The position numbers and the translations under genes were made by a program. A stretch of DNA of 64,000 bases from positions 362,146-426,145 of the forward strand of contig RXJJ01000003.1 of the NCBI GenBank assembly GCA_003963145.1, in the 5' to 3' direction. The notes under the pieces were generated by a model that did not search any database, was not told the DNA's origin, and was given only the letters and a program-made list of their open reading frames with translations. This DNA is from Bradyrhizobiaceae bacterium. GTDB lineage: Bacteria; Pseudomonadota; Alphaproteobacteria; Rhizobiales; Xanthobacteraceae. Shown here one piece after another: positions 35,809-44,411 of this stretch (the first letter of the stretch is position 1; every line of letters starts with the position of its first letter).

Positions 35809-36789
35809 TCAGTTCTGCGGCGAGGGTTGCCATACAGCGAGCAACCCGTCGAGATCAAGACGATCGGCTGCGGCGACCACGCCTGTCTGCTCCAGCCGGC
35901 GCGCGACAGACGTCAGGCCAAGGGCGTCGAACGCGACCGAAGCGGCTGTGCGAAGAAACGTCATGTCGCCAAAACGCGGCGTCAGACGAAAATCCCGCAC
36001 CGGCAAGGCCGAGCCGATTTTCTTTTCAGAAACCAGCCATGCCACAGCGGTTTTTTCATCGCCAAGTTCGTCAATCAGCTTCAGGCCCACCGCTTGCCGC
36101 CCGGTGAAGACGCGGCCGTCCGCCACGGTTTCAAGCGTGGCGTCATCCATGTGACGCCGGGTCTTCACCAGATCGCGGAACCATGCGTAGGAATCCTTCA
36201 CCAGCGAATCCAGCGCGGCGCGCGCTTCCGGGCTGGTCGGCTCATAGCCGTTCGGCGCGGCCTTGAGCGGCGAAGACTTCACTTCCTCGACCTTGACGCC
36301 GATGGTCTTCAAAAGCTCCGCCACGTTCGGAATCTGGAACAGCACGCCGATCGAACCGACGAGCGAGGTCTGCTGTGCGACAATGTGATCGGCGGCGATC
36401 GCGGCGATATAGCCGCCCGATGCGGCGAGGCCGTCGACAACCACCACGAGCGGCTTTTTGGCCTTCAGCCGGATCAGCGCGTCATGAAGCTGCTCGGAGC
36501 CGGCCGTCGTGCCGCCCGGTGAATTGATGTGAACGATGACGGCGGGAGCCGAAGATTTTTCCAGCCGCTCGAGTGCTTCGACCCGGCTCTGGTCGCTGCG
36601 GATCAATCCTTCGATCCGAACTCGCGCGATCGCATTCTGGCCGGTGATGGCGCTTCGTCCTGCCGGCGTCGCCAGCATGCCCACGGTGACGACTGCGGCG
36701 ATGATGGCGAGAGCCGCCAGCACACGCCAGAATGTCAGCTTGCGGCGGATGCGGCGGCGATCGACGATCGCATCGGATTCAAACGACAT
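35809..36789 (-). CDS. sppA: signal peptide peptidase SppA
   Basis: SppA degrades leftover signal peptides in the inner membrane using a Ser-Lys dyad. The 326-residue product is the short single-domain form, with one N-terminal membrane anchor (LAALAIIAAVVTVGML, about 25-43). It has the serine in DGLAASGGYIAA, the lysine in SSPLKAAPNGYEPTSPEAR, and INSPGGTTAGSE. It is read in the same direction as rpsA upstream and ihfB downstream. Confidence 0.94.
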   Translation of the reverse strand: MSFESDAIVDRRRIRRKLTFWRVLAALAIIAAVVTVGMLATPAGRSAITGQNAIARVRIEGLIRSDQSRVEALERLEKSSAPAVIVHINSPGGTTAGSEQLHDALIRLKAKKPLVVVVDGLAASGGYIAAIAADHIVAQQTSLVGSIGVLFQIPNVAELLKTIGVKVEEVKSSPLKAAPNGYEPTSPEARAALDSLVKDSYAWFRDLVKTRRHMDDATLETVADGRVFTGRQAVGLKLIDELGDEKTAVAWLVSEKKIGSALPVRDFRLTPRFGDMTFLRTAASVAFDALGLTSVARRLEQTGVVAAADRLDLDGLLAVWQPSPQN

Positions 36790-36954
36790 TCAACTCTCCC
36801 GCAAGCAATTTAAAAGCGTAACCCTGCGCAACCGGTTCGATGCCGTTCTGTCGGTACGGCGTTGAGATGAGGTGACTTCATTACATCAATTGCGATGCAA
36901 TTTGAAGGAAACAACGCTTCAAAATCGCGCGCACGATCATGGCAACACCGCATG

Positions 36955-36984
36955 AAAAAGGGCCCCGGAAATATCCGGAGCCCT
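36955..36984 (-). terminator. Rho-independent terminator after rpsA
   Basis: On the minus strand a 10-bp stem (gggctccgga / tccggggccc, one G-T pair) is followed by TTTTT. It starts about 30 bp past the rpsA stop, so sppA probably has its own promoter. Confidence 0.85.
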
Positions 36985-37014
36985 TGTTTTGCGGTCTGCC
37001 TTCGCGAGGCGAGC

Positions 37015-38715
37015 TTACTTCTCGCGCTTCTTGAGAGCGTTGCCGAGAATATCGCCCAGCGTCGCGCCCGAATCGGACGAGCCGTATTGCGCGATGGCTT
37101 CCTTCTCCTCGGCGACTTCCAGCGCCTTGATCGACACCTGGACCTTGCGGGCCTTCTTGTCGAACTGGATGACGCGGGCATCGACCTTTTCGCCGACGGC
37201 AAAGCGTTCGGCGCGCTGGTCGTTGCGGTCGCGCGCGAGCTCCGAGCGCTTGATGAAGGTGGTGAAGTCGGTGCCCTGGATCTGCACCTCGATGCCGGTG
37301 TCCTTGACCTCGAGGATTTCGCAGGTCACGACCGCACCCTTCTTGACGTCACCCGGCTCGGCGAACGGATCGCCCTCGAGCTGCTTGACGCCGAGCGAGA
37401 TACGCTCCTTCTCGACATCAACATCGAGAACGATGGCCTTGACCATGTCGCCCTTCTTGAAGTTGTCGATCACCTGCTCGCCCGGAAGCTTCCAGTCGAG
37501 ATCGGACAGATGCACCATGCCGTCGACGTCGCCTTCGAGGCCGAGGAACAGGCCGAACTCGGTCTTGTTCTTGACCTCGCCCTCGACGGTCGAACCGACC
37601 GGGAACTTCTCGACGAACACTTCCCACGGATTGCGCATGGTCTGCTTGAGACCGAGCGAGATCCGGCGCTTGGAGGAATCGACCTCGAGCACCTGCACCT
37701 CGACTTCCTGCGAGGTGGAGACGATCTTGCCGGGGTGCATGTTCTTCTTGGTCCACGACATTTCGGAGACGTGGATCAGGCCTTCAATGCCGGGCTCCAG
37801 TTCGACGAACGCGCCGTAGTCGGTGATGTTTGTGACGCGTCCGGTGAAGCGCGAATTCAGCGGATACTTCGCCTCGATGCCCTGCCACGGATCGTCCAGC
37901 AACTGCTTCATGCCGAGCGAAATGCGGTGGGTCTCGTGGTTGATCTTGATGATCTTGACCTTCACCGTCTGGCCGATGGTCAACACCTCGGTCGGATGAT
38001 TGACGCGGCGCCATGCGATGTCGGTGACATGCAGCAGGCCGTCAATGCCGCCGAGATCGACGAACGCTCCGTAGTCGGTGATGTTCTTGACCACGCCGTC
38101 GATGATCTGACCCTCTTCGAGGTTCTGCACCAGTTCCTGACGCTGTTCGGCGCGGGTTTCTTCGAGAACCGTGCGGCGCGAGACGACGATGTTGCCGCGG
38201 CGACGGTCCATCTTGAGAATCTGGAACGGCTGCGAGTTGTTCATCAGCGGCGCAACGTCGCGGATCGGACGGATGTCCACCTGCGAGCGCGGCAGGAAGG
38301 CGACAGCGCCGTCGAGATCGACGGTGAAACCACCCTTGACCTGATTGAAGATGACGCCGTTGACCTTCTCGTTGTTGTTGAAGGCCTTCTCGAGCTTGCC
38401 CCAGCTTTCCTCGCGGCGCGCCTTGTCGCGCGACAGCACGGCTTCGCCGAGTGCATTCTCGATCCGGTCAAGAAACACTTCGACCTCATCGCCGACCTTG
38501 AGGTCGCTTTCGCGGCCGGGACCGGAAAATTCACGCAGAGCCACGCGGCCCTCGGTCTTCAGGCCGACGTCGATGACGGCCATGTCCTTTTCAATCGCCA
38601 CAACCTTGCCCTTGATGACAGAGCTTTCCTGAAGGTTGCCGCCCGAGAAGGACTCGTCGAGCATGGCCGCGAAATCGTCGCGGGAGGGATGATAGGTATC
38701 AGCAGTCGAAGCCAT
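37015..38715 (-). CDS. rpsA: 30S ribosomal protein S1
   Basis: S1 recruits and unfolds mRNA on the 30S subunit. The 566-residue product contains six S1 repeats; the clearest are GQIIDGVVKNITDYGAFVDLGGIDGLLH, NSRFTGRVTNITDYGAFVELEPGIEGLIH and GSTVEGEVKNKTEFGLFLGL in shortened form. The ATG at 38715 (MASTADTYHPSRDDF) has TGGAGA upstream and the family N-terminus; the frame is open to 38847 but that extension has no similarity. It lies downstream of cmk, as in most proteobacteria, and ends at a strong terminator. Confidence 0.97.
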   Translation of the reverse strand: MASTADTYHPSRDDFAAMLDESFSGGNLQESSVIKGKVVAIEKDMAVIDVGLKTEGRVALREFSGPGRESDLKVGDEVEVFLDRIENALGEAVLSRDKARREESWGKLEKAFNNNEKVNGVIFNQVKGGFTVDLDGAVAFLPRSQVDIRPIRDVAPLMNNSQPFQILKMDRRRGNIVVSRRTVLEETRAEQRQELVQNLEEGQIIDGVVKNITDYGAFVDLGGIDGLLHVTDIAWRRVNHPTEVLTIGQTVKVKIIKINHETHRISLGMKQLLDDPWQGIEAKYPLNSRFTGRVTNITDYGAFVELEPGIEGLIHVSEMSWTKKNMHPGKIVSTSQEVEVQVLEVDSSKRRISLGLKQTMRNPWEVFVEKFPVGSTVEGEVKNKTEFGLFLGLEGDVDGMVHLSDLDWKLPGEQVIDNFKKGDMVKAIVLDVDVEKERISLGVKQLEGDPFAEPGDVKKGAVVTCEILEVKDTGIEVQIQGTDFTTFIKRSELARDRNDQRAERFAVGEKVDARVIQFDKKARKVQVSIKALEVAEEKEAIAQYGSSDSGATLGDILGNALKKREK

Positions 38716-39108
38716 ATGTTCTCCAGATGCGGGATGCCGGCAGCGGGTTAAGGGCGCAGCGCGCGTGAAGTGCCAAAGGTCCGCAACCCTTGACGACCGT
38801 TTCCGCGAGATTCGCGAAAACGGGCCGGCTGATGCCTGCACGAGCAATGCGATGATGTCTTGCCGGAGCTGGTCTCAAAATCAAATCGACGCCGAAGACA
38901 CGGGAGCGAGCTCTCCTCCAATGACGGCAGGGATCACCTGAATAAACAGTCCCGTTGCCGGCTCGCTCGGACGGTCTCGACATATGCCGATGTCAGGTCC
39001 GGACGGGGCTGATATAGCCGTGGAAACCCCTGTGGGCAAGGCGAATTGGCCCCGAAATCCTTTAAAAGAATTCGGAAAATCGCCCTCTAACGGCCCTAAA
39101 ACGCCATT
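38716..39108 (-). other. cmk-rpsA intergenic region, rpsA leader
   Basis: These 393 bp contain no gene that I can support. On the minus strand they hold a promoter candidate (39039-39011) and would give a leader of about 290 nt. A near-perfect 11-bp hairpin (38798-38822, arms cgtttccgcga and tcgcgaaaacg) and a separated 7-bp inverted repeat (gagcgag at about 38903 and ctcgctc at about 38962) lie in that leader. S1 represses its own translation in E. coli, so structure here is plausible, but no known element is recognised. Confidence 0.45.
39011..39039 (-). promoter_or_regulatory. candidate sigma-70 promoter of rpsA
   Basis: On the minus strand TTGCCC (39039-39034), a 17-bp spacer and TATATC (39016-39011) match the consensus at 4/6 each. 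It lies between cmk and rpsA and would start a leader of about 290 nt. Confidence 0.4.
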
Positions 39109-39738
39109 TCAGCGGCCAGTCCGGACCCTGTCCACGATCGCAATGGCCGCGCGGACACCGCCTTCAATGTCCAGCTCCGAGTTGTCGAGCTCGATGGCGT
39201 CATCAGCGCGGCGAAGTGGCGCAGCGGCCCGGTTCTTGTCGCGCTCGTCGCGCTTGAGGATGTCGGCCAGCACCGCTGCCTCGTCGGCGCTCTCGCCCCG
39301 GGCCCGCATTTCCAGCGCCCGGCGCTGCGCCCGCACTTCCGGCCGCGCCACCACGAAAATCTTCACCTCGGCTTCAGGACAGATCACGGTGCCGATGTCG
39401 CGGCCGTCGAGCACGGCACCGGGTGGGCCGGCGGCAAAGTTGCGCTGAAACGCCAGCAGTTCGCGCCGCACTTTCGGATGGGCGGACACGACCGACGCGG
39501 CGGCGCCGACCTCCTGGGTCTTCAGAGCCGCGTCGCCGAACACCGCCGGATCGAGCGCCTGCGCAAAGGCCGCCGCAGCCGCTTCATCGGCAAGATCGGC
39601 GCGCTCATCCAACATCGCCTTGGCCACCGCGCGATAGATCAGGCCGGTGTCGAGATGGCGGAAGCCGTAATGAATGGCGAGGCGCTTGCCGAGCGTGCCC
39701 TTGCCCGATGCGGCCGGTCCGTCGATGGCGATAATCAT
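39109..39738 (-). CDS. cmk: cytidylate kinase
   Basis: Cmk phosphorylates CMP and dCMP. The 209-residue product has the P-loop [19 protein letters not shown], the [12 protein letters not shown] substrate loop and [14 protein letters not shown], plus [13 protein letters not shown] in the lid. In related genomes it lies between aroA and rpsA; here a divergently oriented methyltransferase gene (39910-41199) separates it from aroA. Confidence 0.96.
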   Translation of the reverse strand: MIIAIDGPAASGKGTLGKRLAIHYGFRHLDTGLIYRAVAKAMLDERADLADEAAAAAFAQALDPAVFGDAALKTQEVGAAASVVSAHPKVRRELLAFQRNFAAGPPGAVLDGRDIGTVICPEAEVKIFVVARPEVRAQRRALEMRARGESADEAAVLADILKRDERDKNRAAAPLRRADDAIELDNSELDIEGGVRAAIAIVDRVRTGR

Positions 39739-39909
39739 GCGTATTCCCGATCTTCCCGGCAGCTTTATAATCGACTGTCACAATGGTCGGGGAGGTTCAA
39801 CACCTCCCGCGCCCAACTTTCAAGCGGGTGGCGTTCCAGTTCCTCCCCCTATAGGTTGCCGAGCAGGCAGGCGCGCGGCGTGTGCCGTTCTTCCCGCGCG
39901 GAGCCCACC

Positions 39910-41199
39910 ATGAATCGCATCGACGCCTTTCGGAAACTGCTGGTGCATGTCCGGGAACGATTGAGTCTCGAACCAGGCTTCGTGCTGTGGGACGGCTCAA
40001 CCGTGCCCGATGCGCTCCCTCGCGATGCCCTGGCGATCAAGATTGCCGACGAAAACGTGATCGCGGCGCTCATCCGCAGGCCAGGCCTGCCGACGCTTTG
40101 CAATCTGTGGGTGTCGCAACGCCTGGATATTCTCAACGGATCGCTGTTCGATCTCATCGCAGCCCGGCCCAAGGTCCGCACCCGCGATACACGCAAGGCG
40201 CTCGACAAGGGACTCTTGCTCAATACGCTGCGCCGGTTTCTGTTTCTGCCCCGCGGCGGACCATGGCCACTCGAAAATATCGGAACGCGAGAAGAGCCGA
40301 GCGATGGCAGCGCCGCGCGCAATCAGGAGAACATCCAGTACCACTACGATTTGTCGAACGCATTCTATGCGCTCTTTCTCGATCCCGAGATGGTCTATTC
40401 GTGCGCCTATTTCACGGCGCCAGACAACGACATCGCGATCGCGCAGCGCGACAAGCTGGAGATGATCTGCCGCAAGCTCCGGCTTCAGGAGGGCGAACGG
40501 TTTCTCGATATCGGATGTGGCTGGGGGGCGCTGGTTTGCCACGCCGCGCGGCATTACGGCGTGACGGCCCACGGCGTAACGCTGTCGCGACAGCAATTCG
40601 ATCTCGCACAGGAGAAAATCGCAAGGCTCGGCCTCGCCGACCGCGTCACAATCGAGATGAAGAACTTTTCCGATCTGAAGGGAGGTTTCGACAAGATCGC
40701 TTCGATCGGCATGTTCGAACATGTCGGCATCGCCAACCATCCCACCTATTTCCAGACCATTCACAGGCTGCTTCGCCCCGGCGGGGTTTACCTGCATCAC
40801 GCCATCACCCGGCCGGCGAAGCGCACCAACCGCCGGTTCAAACGCAGCAGCCCCGAATATCGCGCGATCCAGAAATACATTTTCCCGGGCGGCGAACTCG
40901 ACCATATCGGAATGTCCACGGCCAATCTTGAGCGCTACGGATTTGAAGTGCACGACACCGAAGGCTGGCGCGAACATTACGCCAGAACATGCCGGCACTG
41001 GCACGACCGCCTGCTGGAGAACCGCGCGGCGGCCGAGCGCGAGGTCGGCGTGGAAAAAACCCGGCTCTGGCTATTATATCTCGCCGGCTGCTCGATCGGT
41101 TTTGAACGCAACAGCATCGGAATATTCCAGACCGTGGCGTCCCGCCGTCAACGCGGCCCATCAGGCCTGCCGCTGACCCGCGCTGATCTTTATCGCTAG
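39910..41199 (+). CDS. cfa: cyclopropane-fatty-acyl-phospholipid synthase family methyltransferase
   Basis: Enzymes of this family use SAM to add a methylene group to unsaturated acyl chains of membrane phospholipids. The 429-residue product has a CFA-type N-terminal region, then IQYHYDLSNAFYALFLDPEMVYSCAYF (in pieces the typical CFA substrate segment), SAM motif I FLDIGCGWGALVCHAA, SIGMFEHVG and a C-terminal region with WREHYARTCRHW. Exact product (cyclopropane or another methylation) is uncertain. The ATG at 39910 follows GGAG; the upstream open frame lies antisense to cmk. It is convergent with aroA, 12 bp apart. Confidence 0.9.
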   Translation: MNRIDAFRKLLVHVRERLSLEPGFVLWDGSTVPDALPRDALAIKIADENVIAALIRRPGLPTLCNLWVSQRLDILNGSLFDLIAARPKVRTRDTRKALDKGLLLNTLRRFLFLPRGGPWPLENIGTREEPSDGSAARNQENIQYHYDLSNAFYALFLDPEMVYSCAYFTAPDNDIAIAQRDKLEMICRKLRLQEGERFLDIGCGWGALVCHAARHYGVTAHGVTLSRQQFDLAQEKIARLGLADRVTIEMKNFSDLKGGFDKIASIGMFEHVGIANHPTYFQTIHRLLRPGGVYLHHAITRPAKRTNRRFKRSSPEYRAIQKYIFPGGELDHIGMSTANLERYGFEVHDTEGWREHYARTCRHWHDRLLENRAAAEREVGVEKTRLWLLYLAGCSIGFERNSIGIFQTVASRRQRGPSGLPLTRADLYR

Positions 41200-41211
41200 T
41201 TTGAAGCCCTT

Positions 41212-42549
41212 TCAGGCGAAGCCGGCACCAAGCCTGCGCATCATCGGAACGAAGTCCGGAAAGCTGGTGGCGATAAAGGCGGTGTCGTCGACCTTCACCG
41301 GTTTGCCGGAGGCCAGCCCCATCACCAGCGCCGACATCGCGATGCGATGATCCATATGGGTCGCGACAAGCCCGCCGCCGGGTACATGGCCTTTGCCCTC
41401 GACGATCAAGTCGTCGCCGGAAATCTCCACCTTGACGCCGTTGACGCGGAGCATGTCGGCGGTCGCCTCGAGACGATCGGATTCCTTCACCCGCAATTCC
41501 TTCAACCCCTGCATCCGCGTGACCCCCTCCGCGAAAGCGGCGGCGACCGCGAGCACGAGATATTCGTCGATCATCGATGGCGCGCGCTCAGGCGGCACCG
41601 TCACCCCGCGCAGCTTCGATGCGCGCACGCGCAGTTGCGCCATCGGCTCTGCGGTGTCCTTACGCGCGGCGCCCTCCTCAATCGAGGCGCCCATTTCACG
41701 CAAAGTGGTAAAAAGCCCCGTGCGAAGAGGGTTGGTCATGACATCCTCGAGCGTGACATCCGAATCCGGCACGATCAAAGCCGCGACCAGAGGAAACGCC
41801 GCTGACGATGGATCGGCCGGCACTGCGACATCCGCACCGTGAAGTTCCGGCTGGCCTTGCAGTGTGATGCGCCGTCCATGCGCGCCCTCTTTTTCCGAGG
41901 AAATTTCTGCGCCGAAATGGCCGAGCATCAGTTCGGTGTGGTCGCGGCTGGCTTCGGCCTCGATCACCGTGGTCACGCCCGGCGCCGACAGGCCGGCAAG
42001 CAACACAGCGGATTTGATCTGTGCGGAAGGCACAGGCGTCTTGTAGGTCATCGGAATCGGATCGCGCGCGCCCTGGAGCGTCATCGGCAGGCGGCCGCTG
42101 TCGCCCTCGCCGGTGATGCGCGCGCCCATCAGTTCCAATGGATCGAGAATCCGGCGCATCGGTCGCTTGCGCAGGGACGCGTCGCCATCGAAGGTCGCGA
42201 CGATGGGAGAACCGGCGACAGCACCCATCGCCAGACGGCAACCCGTGCCGCTGTTGCCGAAATCGAGCGGCGCGTCGGGTGACTTGAAGCCGCCGACGCC
42301 GACACCCTCCACCGTCCATGCGCCCTCGCCTGTCCGTTCGACGCGCGCGCCGAGTGCCTGCATCGCCTTGGCGGTATTGAGAACGTCCTCGCCCTCCAGC
42401 AAGCCCGAAATCCGGGTCTTGCCCACGGCCAGCGCCCCCAGAATGAGTGCCCGGTGAGAGATCGACTTGTCGCCGGGAACGCGGACCCGGCCCTGCAAGG
42501 CGGCGCTGCGGCGGGCTTCAAGCGGTGATTTTGGCGTGGAATGGGGCAA
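41212..42549 (-). CDS. aroA: 3-phosphoshikimate 1-carboxyvinyltransferase (EPSP synthase)
   Basis: AroA joins PEP to shikimate 3-phosphate in aromatic amino acid synthesis. The 445-residue product has [46 protein letters not shown] and [10 protein letters not shown], the class II-like form common in alphaproteobacteria. At the position where the Agrobacterium CP4 enzyme has Ala100 (NAATGCR), this one has Gly (NSGTGCR). The start is a TTG at 42549 preceded by AGAGGA; an upstream open stretch to 42603 lacks similarity. It diverges from the FYDLN gene. Confidence 0.95.
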   Translation of the reverse strand: MPHSTPKSPLEARRSAALQGRVRVPGDKSISHRALILGALAVGKTRISGLLEGEDVLNTAKAMQALGARVERTGEGAWTVEGVGVGGFKSPDAPLDFGNSGTGCRLAMGAVAGSPIVATFDGDASLRKRPMRRILDPLELMGARITGEGDSGRLPMTLQGARDPIPMTYKTPVPSAQIKSAVLLAGLSAPGVTTVIEAEASRDHTELMLGHFGAEISSEKEGAHGRRITLQGQPELHGADVAVPADPSSAAFPLVAALIVPDSDVTLEDVMTNPLRTGLFTTLREMGASIEEGAARKDTAEPMAQLRVRASKLRGVTVPPERAPSMIDEYLVLAVAAAFAEGVTRMQGLKELRVKESDRLEATADMLRVNGVKVEISGDDLIVEGKGHVPGGGLVATHMDHRIAMSALVMGLASGKPVKVDDTAFIATSFPDFVPMMRRLGAGFA

Positions 42550-42727
42550 ATGGCGGTCCTCTTTGATCCGTCGGCTCCTAACATGGAGCGCGGGGCAGGT
42601 CACGCGACCGCCAATACGTCATGCTGCCGCCATTATGCTCGTTAACCGCTATTGACAGCAGCGGCGCAACTAGCCAAGTGAAGCACCGTTTTTCAAGAAA
42701 AACCCAAAATCCCTTCAGGACGCAACC

Positions 42728-43135
42728 GTGGCCAAAGCCGATCTCGGAACCAAGCGAACCTGCCCGACCACGGGCAAGAAGTTCTACGACCTCAACAAAA
42801 CTCCCGTGATCTCGCCCTATACCGGCGAAGTCGTGCCGATTGCGCCGGTCGCCCCGCCGCGCGGACGTGGCGAGGCCGCCGCCCGCGCGTCAGCCGCCGC
42901 GGCAGCGCCCGAGCCGGTGGAGGCCGAAGAGGAGTTGGTGTCGCTCGAGGAGGCCGATGCCGAGGAGAATACCGGCAAGGTCAAGGCCGTGGTGCCCGAG
43001 TCCGAGGACGACATCGAAGTCGACGAAACGCTGGACGACGATGACGACGATTCGACCTTCATTCCCGAAGAGGAAGAGGACAATGAGGACGTCACCGATA
43101 TCATTGGCGACGTTTCCGACGACGAAGAGACTTGA
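42728..43135 (+). CDS. TIGR02300 family protein (FYDLN acid domain)
   Basis: A 135-residue protein whose N-terminal third has the family signature: KADLGTKRTCPTTGKKFYDLNKTPVISPYTGE, which looks like a degenerate zinc-ribbon with a single Cys. An Ala/Pro-rich link follows, and the C-terminal half is extremely acidic, including the run ETLDDDDDDSTF and EEEEDNEDVTD. The function is unknown. The family is essentially alphaproteobacterial and is usually found divergent from aroA, as here. It ends at a 10-bp hairpin. Confidence 0.92.
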   Translation: MAKADLGTKRTCPTTGKKFYDLNKTPVISPYTGEVVPIAPVAPPRGRGEAAARASAAAAAPEPVEAEEELVSLEEADAEENTGKVKAVVPESEDDIEVDETLDDDDDDSTFIPEEEEDNEDVTDIIGDVSDDEET

Positions 43136-43139
43136 GATC

Positions 43140-43166
43140 GCGCCTGAACTGTGATTGTTCAGGCGC
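43140..43166 (+). terminator. perfect 10-bp hairpin after the FYDLN gene
   Basis: Arms gcgcctgaac (43140-43149) and gttcaggcgc (43157-43166) flank a 7-base loop. No T run follows, so it may be an mRNA 3'-end stabiliser or a weak terminator rather than a classic one. Confidence 0.5.
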
Positions 43167-43196
43167 TCCGGCGTTCGCGTAGGGCTTAAGCCGCCC

Positions 43197-43220
43197 AATT
43201 CGAAGAACCAGCTTCGAATT
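43197..43220. promoter_or_regulatory. 9-bp perfect inverted repeat upstream of tRNA-Ala
   Basis: aattcgaag and cttcgaatt are separated by six bases and end 12 bp before the tRNA. It may be an operator or a second transcript-end hairpin; no known regulator site is recognised. Confidence 0.4.
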
Positions 43221-43232
43221 CGCAGCACTGAT

Positions 43233-43308
<76 letters not shown>

Positions 43309-43346
43309 TCGCTCCGAAACACCCTGTTTACCGGTGTTTGACCGAT

Positions 43347-43375
43347 CTTGAACCTGCCGCCGTGATATCCATATT
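43347..43375 (+). promoter_or_regulatory. candidate heat-shock (sigma-32) promoter of hsp20
   Basis: CTTGAA (43347-43352) and CCATATT (43369-43375) with a 16-bp spacer resemble the alphaproteobacterial RpoH consensus (CTTG, about 17-18 bases, CYTATNT). Transcription would start near 43382 and produce a leader of about 97 nt. Confidence 0.5.
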
Positions 43376-43381
43376 GGTGTG

Positions 43382-43478
43382 ACGGGGTGCCGTAAGGGCC
43401 CCGGTGCTCGTTCAGAGGAGGGATCTTCACCTTTTACTGATGGGCACGTGTCAAAGTCGCTTCGAGAGGACTTTGTGA
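43382..43478 (+). promoter_or_regulatory. ROSE-like RNA thermometer in the hsp20 leader
   Basis: ROSE elements are 5'-UTR structures that hide the ribosome-binding site of small heat-shock genes in rhizobia at low temperature. The last hairpin, 43453-43474, pairs aaagtc with gacttt and places the conserved UYGCU motif (UCGCU, 43457-43461) opposite the Shine-Dalgarno AGAGGA (43465-43470), leaving a G mismatched or bulged as in described ROSE elements. Upstream sequence (43383-43440) can form further stems. The start codon lies 8 bases after the hidden site. The outer boundary of the element is approximate. Confidence 0.78.
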
Positions 43479-43904
43479 ATGAGTCGTGTTCCTTCGTTAT
43501 CCAGTCCGTTCCTTTTGGGATTCGACGAGATCGAGCGTGCGCTCGACCGCGTCGTCAAGGGCGCTGACGGTTATCCTCCCTACAATATCGAGCGGTGTGA
43601 GCGCGAAAGCGGTCAGCCCGAACGTCTGCGGATCACGCTGGCGGTCGCGGGGTTCACCCGGGACCAGCTCGACGTTTCGACCGAGGAAAACCAGCTTGTG
43701 ATCCGGGGTCGCCAGCAGGACGACAAGGCCAGGCAATATATCCACCGCGGCATCGCCGCGCGGCACTTCCAGCGCACCTTCGTGCTGGCGGACGGGATGT
43801 ACGTGCTGGGCGCGGATTTGAAGAACGGATTGCTGTCTATCGACCTCGCCCGGCCAGAACCCGAGCGGATCGTTAAGCAGATAGCCATCAATGAACACGA
43901 ATAA
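43479..43904 (+). CDS. Hsp20 family small heat-shock protein
   Basis: A 141-residue ATP-independent chaperone that holds unfolding proteins, resembling E. coli IbpA and rhizobial class A small Hsps. It has a short N-terminal arm (SPFLLGFDEIERALDR), the alpha-crystallin domain (YNIERCERE ... RLRITLAVAGFTRDQLDVS ... LVIRGRQ ... GIAARHFQRTFVLADGM ... ADLKNGLLSIDLARPEPE) and a C-terminal IAI-type anchor (KQIAINE). Expression is likely set by a heat-shock promoter and the ROSE-like leader. The DUF1150 gene follows by 50 bp. Confidence 0.95.
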   Translation: MSRVPSLSSPFLLGFDEIERALDRVVKGADGYPPYNIERCERESGQPERLRITLAVAGFTRDQLDVSTEENQLVIRGRQQDDKARQYIHRGIAARHFQRTFVLADGMYVLGADLKNGLLSIDLARPEPERIVKQIAINEHE

Positions 43905-43954
43905 TGGAACCTATAGCGGACTCGACCGCTTGTTGATGAAGAGGAGTCGAGGAC

Positions 43955-44218
43955 ATGACTGACGCCACTGTTACCTTCGAACCGGATGTCTCCCTGGAGA
44001 CGCTGGCCACCCTTGGCGAGGGACATATCGCCTACGTCAAACAGATTCGCTCTGAGGACGTGCCAGGCCTTTTCCCGCAGGCGCCGCAGATCGCGCCCGG
44101 CCTGAAGCTGTTCGCGCTTCATGCCGCAGACGGCACGCCCATCATGCTGACCGACAGCCGCGAGGCGGCGATCGCGAATGCATGGAGCAATGAGCTGGAG
44201 GCTGTCAGCGTTCACTGA
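43955..44218 (+). CDS. DUF1150 family protein
   Basis: An 87-residue soluble protein with the DUF1150 pattern: a short acidic N-terminus, AYVKQIRSEDVPGLFPQAP, LKLFALHAADGTPIMLTDSREAAIANAWSNELEAVSVH. The function is unknown. The family is alphaproteobacterial and is typically found next to Hsp20 genes, as here, which suggests a stress-linked role. A TCGAGGA ribosome-binding site precedes the ATG, and a strong terminator follows. Confidence 0.93.
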   Translation: MTDATVTFEPDVSLETLATLGEGHIAYVKQIRSEDVPGLFPQAPQIAPGLKLFALHAADGTPIMLTDSREAAIANAWSNELEAVSVH

Positions 44219-44260
44219 GCGCTGACGCCGATCGTTGCGGCGCAATGCAACCTTTTGATT

Positions 44261-44293
44261 AGCGGCTGCGCTTTTGCGCGGCCGCTTTTTTTA
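44261..44293 (+). terminator. Rho-independent terminator after hsp20-DUF1150
   Basis: An 11-bp stem (agcggctgcgc / gcgcggccgct, one G-T pair) with a TTTT loop is followed by seven Ts. It ends the heat-shock unit before ilvD. Confidence 0.95.
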
Positions 44294-44411
44294 TTGTCCG
44301 ACCCGCCCCTCCCTTGCCGTTTGCCCGGGTATGGCTGCTATACCTTGAGAACCCTTATGGGGCCGCGAGCCGCCATGTATGGGACACGATCCGCTTTTTG
44401 AGGAATCTCGC

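Noticed and set aside
36895-38751. A 618-codon plus-strand open frame opposite rpsA
   Set aside because: It lies fully antisense to S1; its regular repeats are those of the S1 domains read backwards, and no start signal is present.
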